Source of the DNA: Prorocentrum cordatum
Taxonomy: Eukaryota > Sar > Dinophyceae > Prorocentrales > Prorocentraceae
Assembly (NCBI GenBank): GCA_963575745.1
Contig: CAUYUJ010014610.1
Location: 276,383-340,382 of the forward strand
Direction of reading: 5' to 3'
DNA length: 64,000 bases
Shown one piece after another: positions 28,658-38,264 of the stretch (positions are counted from its first letter, which is position 1; each line of letters starts with the position of its first letter). Made by a program: the position numbers and the translations under genes. The notes below the pieces were generated by a model. That model had not been told where the DNA came from. It ran no database searches and saw only the letters and a program-made list of their open reading frames with translations.

Positions 28658-30087
28658 CTCGCGTTCGCAAAGACCCAGGGCTCCGGCTGTCAGGCAGCGC
28701 GCAGAAACTGATGCGGCGCCTCGACCAGTCGCCGCGCCCCTTCCCCGGGACTGCCCTGGAGCCCCTCCATGACATCCCGGAGGAGCCTGTCCCTGCTGAC
28801 CTCCCGCCTGCCCCCTGGACGGCAACGTCTGTGGAAAAGACAAGTGTCTGTTGTTCACACCTGCTTCACATGCGTATAATCACTCACTCTGACTCTATTC
28901 TGTTATGTCAGAAACAAGGATGCCGCCACACAGTGTCTCAGCCTGATGTGTCAGAAACAAGGATGCCGCCACACAGTGTCTCTCCCCTGCCGGCACGAGC
29001 GGTGGCGTTCGAAATGGGATCTCATCCACAAGCGTCAGAGCCGAAGGCAGCACCGACGCCCCTGTCGACGCCCGCACCGACGCCAGCACTGACGACAGTT
29101 CTGACACCAGCACCTCCAGCGCCAGCGGCCGCCCCCACCACGCCGGCACCAAAGCCAAAGTCACAGGCAGCAGCGACGTCAGACCCGACACCCACCCCGA
29201 CGTCAACAGTGAGGCCAGCACCGACGACAGCTCCGACGCCAGCACCGCCAGCGTCACCACCCACGCCTGCGCCTACGCCGGTACCCACGCCAGAGTTGCA
29301 GCCAGCATCTACGCCAACTCCGCCGTCTGCATCGACGCTCGCTTCCATGGCAGCATTGTCCATAGCTTCGACACCAGCACTGCCAGCGGCAGCACCCACG
29401 CCCACGCCTACGCGGGCACCAACGTTGACACCAGCACCAACGCCGGCACTGAGCGCTGCCGAGACGTCATCGCCGACGACAACTCTCACGCCAACCCTGC
29501 CAGATTCAGCACGCCCTGAGTCGTCCGCGGCGGCACCAAAGATGGCACCCACGTCGGCCTACACAGCAGCGTTCGTGGAGCGTGTGTGGTTGGAGGTCAT
29601 CGAGTGGTACAACGTGGTGTCACCGTCCACGTGGGCCACCCTGTGCGCCACGTACGTCATGTACTACTTATTTACCGGCTTCCGCGACGAATGGCGGCGA
29701 CGGAGCGCAGCTACAGCGCGGCGGCGACGCCGACAGCGCGGCGGCGACGGCGACCGCAGACGCCCTCTAGGCCACCAGACGGCCGCCCAGGGCCGCCCTG
29801 GCACCAGCCCCCATACTGCCTCGAGCCTCGAGCCGACCCCCCTGCCAAAACCTGGTAGCACGCCAGCGGGGGCGGCTTCAGCCCCCTCACATGGCACCAC
29901 CCCTGCCACTCCTGTCATCGGCCCCCACACTGCCTCAAGCCTCGAGTCGCCCCCCCCGCCAATACCTGGTAGCACGCCAGCGGGGGCGGCTTCAGCCCCC
30001 CCGCATGGCACCACGCCTGCCATTCCTGCCATCGGTCCCCACGCTGCCTTGAGCCCTGGGGTGGACCTCCCCGCCACAACCTGGTAG
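28357..30087 (+). CDS. Element B second Thr/Pro/Ala-rich ORF (frameshift continuation)
   Basis: Open for 576 codons from a TTG, with no early ATG, so it is probably the continuation of the 24824 protein after a frameshift near 28340. The beginning reads GLFLGVQVEITAPTSPLRG and VVVQFTGGLTVGWSRSDVT, a second KOW/SH3-like segment. A 42-bp tandem duplication (28906-28990) follows, then Thr-Pro-Ala repeats. It then carries a near copy of the upstream VERVWLEVIEWYNVV / YVMYYLFTGF / Arg-rich module, from the 825-bp duplication. A one-base insertion near the end of the duplicated unit (gtggacc versus gtgacc) ends the frame at 30085-30087. Hairpins H19 and H20 lie near its end. Confidence 0.45.
   Translation: MHQSGGTAPDDTAAAPCKSASLPAASSRDQTDITAGHDEGLGGSRDDGDDDGLFLGVQVEITAPTSPLRGYIGTTIDLSGDRVVVQFTGGLTVGWSRSDVTRVRKDPGLRLSGSAQKLMRRLDQSPRPFPGTALEPLHDIPEEPVPADLPPAPWTATSVEKTSVCCSHLLHMRIITHSDSILLCQKQGCRHTVSQPDVSETRMPPHSVSPLPARAVAFEMGSHPQASEPKAAPTPLSTPAPTPALTTVLTPAPPAPAAAPTTPAPKPKSQAAATSDPTPTPTSTVRPAPTTAPTPAPPASPPTPAPTPVPTPELQPASTPTPPSASTLASMAALSIASTPALPAAAPTPTPTRAPTLTPAPTPALSAAETSSPTTTLTPTLPDSARPESSAAAPKMAPTSAYTAAFVERVWLEVIEWYNVVSPSTWATLCATYVMYYLFTGFRDEWRRRSAATARRRRRQRGGDGDRRRPLGHQTAAQGRPGTSPHTASSLEPTPLPKPGSTPAGAASAPSHGTTPATPVIGPHTASSLESPPPPIPGSTPAGAASAPPHGTTPAIPAIGPHAALSPGVDLPATTW
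29862..29895 (+). repeat. Structured hairpin H19 (partly decayed)
   Basis: GCCAGCGGG arm intact. The 3' arm carries T and A changes giving one G-T pair and one mismatch. Confidence 0.75.
29976..30009 (+). repeat. Structured hairpin H20
   Basis: Same arms and bulges as H17 and H18. Confidence 0.85.
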
Positions 30088-30100
30088 CACGGCAGCAGGG

Positions 30101-30766
30101 ATGCAGGACGCCGACCCTAGCGGCCGAAATCTCCATGGTGCGGACACGCTGCGAGAGGTCGCGGAGACGCTGTCGCACCTGAAGGAGCAGGACCTGCTCC
30201 AACGACTGGAGGCTGAGGAGCGCTCCGACAGGAGGAGGCTGAGGAGGCTGAGAGCCAAACGCAAGGCCGCAGCAGCCGCCGAGGGGGGCGGCGGGGACGC
30301 CGCGCAGGCCCAGGAGGAGCCACCCTGCCAGGATGCTCCGGCTCCTGCGCTCCGCCGGGCCAAGCGGATCCTCTTGTCATGGGTGTTGGCCGCGTACCTG
30401 CCGCCTCTTGTGGCGGTCCCCGACCGCCGCCCCGCTAGGCACACCCACTGGTTCCGCGAAGCTGGACCACAGTACGACGGACCGAGAAAGGCCGACGCGC
30501 AGCCGACTGCCCACCGATGCATCGAGCTCCGCCTATGGAGTCTGAGAGCTCCTGGCCCCCGCCCGACTCTGGCCCGCAGTTCGGACATGCTCCTAACCTG
30601 CGTGGACGCGGCCCTCGGCCTCCCGCACGGCCGCACAGCAGGCCTCATCCACCGCGCCACTCTCAAGCGTCTGCGCACTGATACTGTTTTCCTTCTTCAG
30701 TTTCTCACGTGGTCCGACGCTTTTGAAGAACGCTGGGGCTTCTCATTCACTTTGCCCTCATCCTGA
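30101..30766 (+). CDS. Element B C-terminal coiled-coil/TM ORF
   Basis: The ATG at 30101 gives 221 residues. Residues ~12-65 form a highly charged predicted coiled coil (DTLREVAETLSHLKEQDLLQ, then Arg/Lys-rich repeats). A Gly/Ala linker and a hydrophobic segment (ILLSWVLAAYLPPLVAV, residues ~90-106) follow, then a globular-looking tail with His, Cys and Leu (IELRLWSLRAPGPR, SSDMLLTCVDAALGLPHG). It begins 13 bases after the stop of the preceding frame and ends before the 3' region. No family recognised. It could be a membrane-tethered structural protein of the element. Confidence 0.45.
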   Translation: MQDADPSGRNLHGADTLREVAETLSHLKEQDLLQRLEAEERSDRRRLRRLRAKRKAAAAAEGGGGDAAQAQEEPPCQDAPAPALRRAKRILLSWVLAAYLPPLVAVPDRRPARHTHWFREAGPQYDGPRKADAQPTAHRCIELRLWSLRAPGPRPTLARSSDMLLTCVDAALGLPHGRTAGLIHRATLKRLRTDTVFLLQFLTWSDAFEERWGFSFTLPSS

Positions 30767-30782
30767 CCAGCGTGGTTCGGCC
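30725..30782 (+). repeat. 58-bp direct repeat, copy 1
   Basis: Begins gaagaacgctggggcttctc. Repeated at 31000-31057 with one substitution near the end. Confidence 0.9.
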
Positions 30783-30999
30783 AGCATGTTGTTTGTATGT
30801 GCCAATCTTGCGTTTATACTTGTTTCTGGTAAGCCTGTTGTTCGGTCGTTGGTGCGTACTCTTCACACGCAGTATATATGCATTTGTTGTTCCTCCTTCC
30901 TGAATGTGGTGACGTTAACCCGGCCGGCCACCTTCGTTATCTACTGCTTGGCTTTCAGAGCAAACAGGTGGGACAAAATGCGTTGTACTTTTCAAGAGC

Positions 31000-31057
31000 G
31001 AAGAACGCTGGGGCTTCTCATTCACTTTGCCCTCATCCTGACCAGCGTGGTACGGCC
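31000..31057 (+). repeat. 58-bp direct repeat, copy 2
   Basis: Copy of 30725-30782. The intervening 217 bp could have been inserted or duplicated within the element's 3' part. Confidence 0.9.
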
Positions 31058-31128
31058 TCGCCCTCGCCGCAAGTGCGCGTCCTGCCTTGTTCACCCGGGC
31101 GCTGTTCCCTGGTGCGCCGTGCCTGCTG

Positions 31129-31160
31129 GCGGGGGTGGCGGCTTCAGCCCCACCCCACGC
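31129..31160 (+). repeat. Structured hairpin H21
   Basis: GCGGGGGT / ACCCCaCGC around GGcGGCTTCAGCCCC. The bulged A on the 3' side is at the usual position. It lies in the non-coding 3' part of element B. Confidence 0.85.
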
Positions 31161-31608
31161 ACCCGAGCCATCACGCCATGTCTTGTCCGCCATGTCGTAG
31201 CGGGTGCATCCGCTGTGAGGGCCTCCTCTGCACCCTCGCACTGTCTCTGCCTGTGAGCATGCTGGGCCATACGGCTCCCAGCATGTGCACCTTTTCCTCA
31301 GCGCGTCTGGCGCCCTCTGCCGTCCGCCGCTTGGTCGCGGACTCTGTCTCTGTGCGCTCTGTGCTGGACCTTTTCCTCGGCGCGTCTGGCACCCCTCTGC
31401 CGTCCGCCGCCTGGCCGCGGGCTCTGTCACTTTCGAGGTCCGCCAATGGGGGCTAAAGGTTAGCTGGCAGTGGCTGGTGCCGCTGTGCTGTCGGCTAGCT
31501 TTTGCCGCTTCTGTTGGGGTTCTCGGCCTGTGCGCACTGTGCTGGGCCATGCGGCTCCCAGCTGGTGCACCTTTTCTCTTTTCGCCAGCCCGTGCGACCG
31601 CGAGGCAC

Positions 31609-32610
<1,002 letters not shown>

Positions 32611-32664
32611 CGGGTTGCCAGCTTGACAAAGGATTTCGGGCCGCAATTCCATTCTCAAGCTTCT

Positions 32665-32895
32665 AGAAGGAGGGGGCGGGGTGGAGGGGTGGGGTGGTGG
32701 GGGGTGTGGGGGGGGGCGGGGTAGGTGGGCGGGGCAGGGGTGGGGTGGTGAGGGTGGGGGGGGGGGGCTGGGGGGTGGGGCGGGGGGGGGGGGAGTTAGG
32801 AGGAGGAAGGAGGGGGGTGATTGGGGAGGGAGGCATGAGAGGAGGAGGAGCAGGAGGTGGAGGAGGAGGGGGAGGGGGGGGGGCGGGGGGAGGAG
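32665..32895. repeat. G-rich low-complexity tract
   Basis: Almost only G with T or A. Many G runs give G-quadruplex potential on the plus strand. Confidence 0.85.
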
Positions 32896-33299
32896 CCCCA
32901 ACCGCGGCGACCAAGCGCATCTGGATTTCTCCTGCGGGCGGGCGTGACCTAGCGCGGCTCGGACGGCATGGAGACAATACGTTTGCTGACTGACGCATCG
33001 GGAGCTTGCGCGTTCTATGTGAATGAAGCTGCATGGTCTTCTGTCCTAGGTTCTGGAACGCTGTGCGATGCTACGTTGGATGCAACAAACAACGCTATGC
33101 ACAGCTACGTTGGACGCAGCAAAACAGGCTGTGCAACGCTATGCTATGCGGGGCGTGGCAACACGATGCAACGCCGCGCAATGCTATGCAACACTTGGCA
33201 ACCACCCTGGGCGCAGCAACACTTCCGTCGGCATTTCGTGCTCGAGCCATTTGGGCGGTTTCAGCTCCATCGATTTTCAATTCCAGCATGCGCCACCTG

Positions 33300-33860
33300 A
33301 TGGCCACGCGCGCACACGCACAAAACATGAATTGGCAGCCGACCAGCGCCCCCGCGTGCATCGCCAAACCGAACCCCATCGCGAAGAGGCGCTTCCGTGC
33401 ATTGCTCAAAGTGGCGCGCTTGTTGAGGACGAAGAATGTCGGGGAAGGGGCGCGGCTCCGCGTGCTAAAGAACCGTGCGCCTTCGATCGTGAGCCTTGCG
33501 CAAGCAGCCTATGATTGCGCTGAACACCGCAAGGGTCGAGACGCCGATCTCGTTGAACAAATGCGGCGCGAGATTCCAATCGACTCTGGAAGGGGTGATT
33601 GCATGTCCCCGCGGGCGATGCGCAGTTCGCACCTAGCCGATCGGTGCAAGACGATTCGCTTCGAGCGCGCGCGTCGCATCTGTCAGATCGATGGTTGCGG
33701 AGACGGCATCATCATCGCCACCATCATCATCGCCATGCTCACCATGGCCATGTCAGGCACACCGCTTGAGCAAGAGAATGCTTGCGGCCAGCGCCCGTCG
33801 CACCCTTCAGGGAAGGAGCCCAACCCTTTTGGAGTCTCCGAGGGATGCGAAGACCGATGA
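33300..33860 (+). CDS. Unassigned ORF
   Basis: An in-frame ATG at 33300 gives ~186 residues of non-repetitive, basic composition (KRRFRALLKVARLLRTKN, RAPSIVSLAQAAYDCAEHRK), ending in a hydrophobic CATCAT-derived stretch. No motif is recognised. The 240 bases upstream contain a degenerate repeat of aacgctatgca/acgttgga. It could be a chance frame. Confidence 0.2.
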   Translation: MATRAHAQNMNWQPTSAPACIAKPNPIAKRRFRALLKVARLLRTKNVGEGARLRVLKNRAPSIVSLAQAAYDCAEHRKGRDADLVEQMRREIPIDSGRGDCMSPRAMRSSHLADRCKTIRFERARRICQIDGCGDGIIIATIIIAMLTMAMSGTPLEQENACGQRPSHPSGKEPNPFGVSEGCEDR

Positions 33861-33869
33861 GCTCCAGCA

Positions 33870-34560
33870 TTCACGAGCTCAAACAGACACTGTCTGAATC
33901 CGACCTGCCGCGATCTCCGAAATACTATTGGGTGGGTGAGCTCCAGCGCACGCGTGCTCACACGCTGCCTTAGAACGCTTTCCCTCTGGCCGCCAGCGGC
34001 CCCGATATCTCGCCCGAAACTCAGAACTCAGAGGAGAAGGGGGCCAAGGAAAGCATAGGGGAAAAGGAAGAATCACGAAAGCAAGCCTAAGGAATATGAT
34101 GTCGATAAGAAAAACATACTAACAAAGATGATGGACAAACACAACGCCAGAGAAAAAAGCACACGCGGCAAAAAAGGGAGGAGGAAGACGAGGGCGCGGA
34201 AAGAGATAAATAAATGAGAGAGGGGGGCAACGAGGAGGAGGATAAACCACATTGGGCCCCTGGGCGGCCCCGCCGTGTCACGCAAACCTGCCGAGACAAA
34301 AGTTCATGCCGCATTGCCTGTGTTGAGACCGCCGTCTTGGAAACCGTCTTGGCCGTCTTGCGCTGGATGCCTTGGGGGCTGTCTTGGTCGCCTTAAAACG
34401 GGGCCATCTCGTTTGGGCCGCTTCCGATTAAAATAACCATTGGGTTCGGATGGCTTCCGCCGTTCCGCGGGCACTGTATTCCGATGGCTTCCGTCGCCCC
34501 GCTGATTTTTGTGCTCGGCTTGCGCCGCCCCGCCAGCCTTCTGAAGTAAGCGCCTATGGG
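33870..34560. other. Gene-poor spacer
   Basis: Mixed sequence without a convincing gene. It holds small direct repeats of gccttccga-like words around 34340-34500. Confidence 0.4.
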
Positions 34561-34565
34561 CCAGG

Positions 34566-34640
34566 GGCGACATGGCACAGCACAGCACAGCACAACACAG
34601 CACACAACACACAGCACACCACACCACAACGCAACGCACT
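34566..34640. repeat. CACAG/CACAA microsatellite
   Basis: Irregular cacagcacagcacaacac repeats. Confidence 0.9.
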
Positions 34641-34699
34641 CACGTTCAGGGGTCGCGCGCGCGCCTGAGATCTGCATCGCCCGCAATGCAACTAAGTCA

Positions 34700-34945
34700 A
34701 CGCGTCCGTCGGCCTCCTTAACGTACCGCAGAAGTTTTGAATTCAGTTTTTGGAATTACGCAGCGATTGCTTCTATTGGACAAAGCAGAACTCAGACGCG
34801 CGCGCGTCGCAGTTCTGCATTGTCCACAATGCAAATAAATCGTTGCGTCCGTCGGCCTCCTTAAAAAGAGCCACCGAATTTTTGAATTCAGTTTGTGGAA
34901 TTACATGTTGATTTTCTCTTTTGCGGGCCATACAGAACTCAAAAG
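34700..34945. repeat. Imperfect direct duplication
   Basis: The phrase cgtccgtcggcctccttaa, followed by gaattcagttt and cagaactcggacgcgcgcgcg-like words, occurs twice about 145 bp apart (34703 and 34847). Confidence 0.6.
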
Positions 34946-34974
34946 CAGAACTCGGACGCGCGCGCGTATCCACT

Positions 34975-35036
34975 ACATATACATTTATATCGATGTATAT
35001 GCGCGAATCTATAAGTATATAATTTATATATTTATA

Positions 35037-35077
<41 letters not shown>

Positions 35078-35290
35078 GCATATGCGTATACATATGTGTA
35101 CATGCACATATATTTATATTTATATACATATATGCATATATATATATACATATATATATACATTATGCATTTATATACACATACATTTATGTGTGTACAT
35201 AAGTATGTATTTATATATATATATACATATATATATGTAAACATGTATATATAAATGCACGTATTTGTACACTTGTACATACGTTTATCG
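34975..35290. repeat. AT-rich (TATA)n tract
   Basis: About 300 bp of tatata/catata repeats in an otherwise GC-rich region. Open frames here are compositional. Confidence 0.9.
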
Positions 35291-35335
35291 CATGTATTAC
35301 TATGCTTATATAACTTACACATCATTGTGTATTTC

Positions 35336-35470
35336 ACACGGATCTGATCCGACATAACGGATCATATCCAAAGGGTCGGATCTGATCCACCTCGGGCCAG
35401 AGGCCCGAATCTGATCCGACGCGGTTGATCTGACCCAGCGGCCCTGGATCTGATTTTTAGATCATGCGGG
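35336..35470. repeat. GGATCTGATCC repeat cluster
   Basis: At least five copies of a (g)gatctgatccg-like word, each a near-palindrome, plus one CGGGCC-aga-GGCCCG hairpin. Confidence 0.75.
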
Positions 35471-36544
35471 CCCCAGGGGGGGCCGCCGGGCGCCGCGGAT
35501 CTCGGGGCGCCCGGGGCCGGGCAGAGGGCGGGGGGGCGGGGGCGCGGTCGGTCGGCATGGGCCAGGGGAGGGGCGAGGGGCTCGCGGGGGGATGCAAGGA
35601 GGCCACGGGGCGGGGAGAGGGCGCGGGGAGGCGAGGGGCGGGAGCACGGCCGGTCGGAATACGCAAGGGCCGGGGCGAGGGGGGGGGGAATCAGCGCCCC
35701 CGATTCGGGGCGACGCCCGACCCGCGCGCGCCCCCCCCCCCCCCCCCCCCCTCCCAGACGAAGGGCCTGCAGGGCAGGGCCCGAGCGATCGGCGGCAGAG
35801 GGGGGTGGAGCCTCGCGCCCAACGGATAAGTGAAGCGGCGCCCTGGAGCCTCGCCGGGGGAACCTCCAGGGCGCCCCCGCGGACTGCGGGGGCCCCCCCC
35901 GAGCAAAGTTTTGGAGGGCGGGTGTCGGTAGACCCCTTGCCGGGAGGCGCGGCGGCTCAGCCGGCGCTGGGGCCCTTTGTTCGCCGCCGCGCTCTTTGCT
36001 TAGGGCGGCGAACGCCGCCGTTCTGCCCTGGATGGGGGGGGCCCTTGCAGCTGGGCCCCCCCTGCTTCCCAGGAGGGGGCGCCCGCGGTTGCGGATGGGC
36101 GGTCTGCCGCCGGAGAGGCTGAGCCCAGCTTCGGGAAGGGTCCAGTTTGGTTCGGTTCGGTTAGGATCCGAAACGAGTCCGTTTTTATCGGTTCGGCGTC
36201 GGAATTTCCCGGCTCGGTGCGGCTCGGTTCGTCGTTGTCTGGGGCGCCGCGCGCGTCGGCCCGGTTCGCCGCGCGCGTCGCTCCGTTTCCGCCCGGCCCG
36301 CTCCGAGGGATGCGGGGGAGGAACCGGGCGAGGAGGATGGGGCGGGGCGCCGGGGGGGGGGGCCGGGGAAAAGGGGCCAGGGGCCGGGGGGGGGGGCCGG
36401 GGAGGTCTGGAATGGGGGCCGGGGGAGGGTGCCGGGGAGGGGGCGCCGGGGAGGGGCGCCGGGATGCGGCGCCCGAGGGGGGTGGGGGGATGGAAGGGGG
36501 TGCCGGGGAGGGGCGGGGGGGGGGGCGGGGGGGGGGGGTGCCGG
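35471..36544. other. GC-rich low-complexity spacer
   Basis: Extended G- and C-runs, including C-runs at 35730-35752 and G-runs at 36340-36540. Long frames are compositional and I see no protein signature. Confidence 0.6.
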
Positions 36545-36605
36545 CCTCAGAACCGTCGGACAGTCGAGCCTTTGACGCAGGCTCGACTGTCCGACGGTTC
36601 TGAGG
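36545..36605. repeat. Perfect 27-bp inverted repeat
   Basis: The arms 36545-36571 and 36579-36605 are perfectly complementary over 27 bp with a 7-nt loop, TTGACGC. Pairing extends four more bases (GCCG/CGGC) beyond a one-base bulge. Confidence 0.95.
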
Positions 36606-36685
36606 CGGCTCTTGAGCGCAGCGCCCAGCGGCGCGCCCGCGCTCGGCGGGGGCGTTTGCGCGGGCGGGGCGCAGTGCGCAGTCGT

Positions 36686-36905
36686 GGTCACATCCTGCGG
36701 GCCCTGGGCTACATATGCTCGACTGGGGGGAACGCGATCATGAAGGATGGCCTCGAGTGCGGCGCAGGCCCCGCCTGCGTGTCGGACATCATCGGCAGGT
36801 GGCAGGGGCCCGCCTGGTGCCGTGAGGACAGCGACTACAACTACGGCGACGTCTTCATCCACGAAGACACATGCGGGTTTGCCCGCCTCCAGCTCGCGAG
36901 AGGGG
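36686..36905 (+). CDS. Possible coding fragment
   Basis: Within a longer GC-rich frame, this ~70-codon part has unusually protein-like composition with spaced Cys (GYICSTGGNAIMKDGLECG, VSDIIGRWQGPAWCR, DYNYGDVFIHEDTCGF). Five Cys and several aromatic residues suggest a small disulfide or extracellular domain fragment. No start or stop can be fixed, and the flanking sequence is low-complexity. Family not recognised. Confidence 0.3.
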
Positions 36906-37064
36906 ACGCCGCCGCTGACCGGGCCCCTTTCCATCGCGGCTTGCCCCGCCGCAGCGCCGCCCCCAATCTCGACGGCGGGGGTGGCCGACGAAGCGGCGCG
37001 GGCCGTGCGCTTCAACCTCGGGGGCGACGCGTGGCGCGACGGCCTGTTCAGCCCCGCGTCGGGC

Positions 37065-38230
37065 ACCGCCTGGACTGGCCCCTCTCGCTCGCGAGCTGCC
37101 TCGGCCAGAGGCACGGGGGGGCGCGCGGCGTCGGCGGCGGCCGAGCCGATCGAGGGTCAACCCGGGGCGGGGGCCATGGCGGTTGCTCCGCAAGGAATTC
37201 GCGTAGCCCCCGTCCCGAAGCGGCTCTCGCAGAGGCGAGGTCGTCGAAGCCGCGCGACGAGCTGGCCCATCCACCTCGCGACCTTCGTCGGCCAGAGGTT
37301 CGCGGTGCACGCGGCGCTGCGTGCTGGGGCGGCGCTGGAGGCGCCGCTGGGGAGCGACCCTATTGCGCGTGGGCCCCCAGCCACGATGCACGCGACGACT
37401 AGCGCAGGCGCGCATCAAGAGGCTTGCCCCCCGGTGCGACGCGGTGCTCTACGGCGAGGACCGCTCGTCGTCAGCCGCGCCACGGATTGGTTCCCCTACC
37501 CCGCGCTGCTCCCCAACCAGAGGCGCATGATGCTCCTGGAGCCGTTGGCGAGGGCGCTGGCTGGCCGGCCGGGGCGCGGCCCCGCGGCGCGCGGCCCCCC
37601 CGCCGCGGCGAGCGTGACAATGGCGACGGGTGCGCGCCAGAGGGCCCCTCTGGTGCCACTCGGAGCCCCTCGGCCTGCGATCGGCCCCGCCCTGGACTGG
37701 ATCCTCGACCAGAGGCTCGGGGGGCCCGCGGCGCCGGCGGCGGCCGAGCGGAAGGCCGATCCGCGATGGGGCGGGGGCCATAGTGGGCGCTCCGGAAGGA
37801 ACTCGCGAAGTCCCCGCCCAACAGCGGCTCTCGCCGAGGCGAAGTCGTCGGAGCCGTGCGATGGGCTTTCCGCACCACTTCGAGAGCTCCGTCGGTCAGA
37901 GGCTCGCGTTGCACATGGCGCTGCATGCTGGGGCGGCGCTGGCGGCGCGGCAGAGGAGCGGCCCTGCGGCGCGCGGGCCTCCTACCTCGACGTGCGCGAC
38001 GGATTCGGCGGGCACGGGCCGAGTGGATCAACATCCGGGGCGCCGAGGAGCTCTTCGGCGCCCCCCCCCCCCCCCTGGACTGGATCCTCCGCCTCGCGCT
38101 GCTCCTCAGCCAGAGGCGCGCGTTGCACCTGGCGCTGTTGGCGGGCGCTGCGCCGGCCGTGGCGGGGAGCTTGGGGGGCGGCCCTGCGGCGCGCGGGCCC
38201 CCGCCAAGAGGCGCGCGGGCTAGGCCCCCG
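37065..38230 (+). repeat. Diverged ~620-bp tandem duplication
   Basis: Unit 1 from about 37065 and unit 2 from about 37685 share ordered blocks: tggactgg, the gccggcggcggccgag block, the gcggctctcgc-gaggcga block and the ctgcatgctggggcggcgctg-like block. Partial copies recur near 37480 and 38070. Confidence 0.55.
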
Positions 38231-38264
38231 CCCTGCGCGAGCTGGGCGGCGCCAGGGCGCCAGC

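Larger units (their letters stand above)
29273..30098 (+). repeat. Element B internal duplication, copy 2
   Basis: Copy of 27066-27890 with scattered substitutions and one single-base insertion that breaks the reading frame. Confidence 0.85.
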
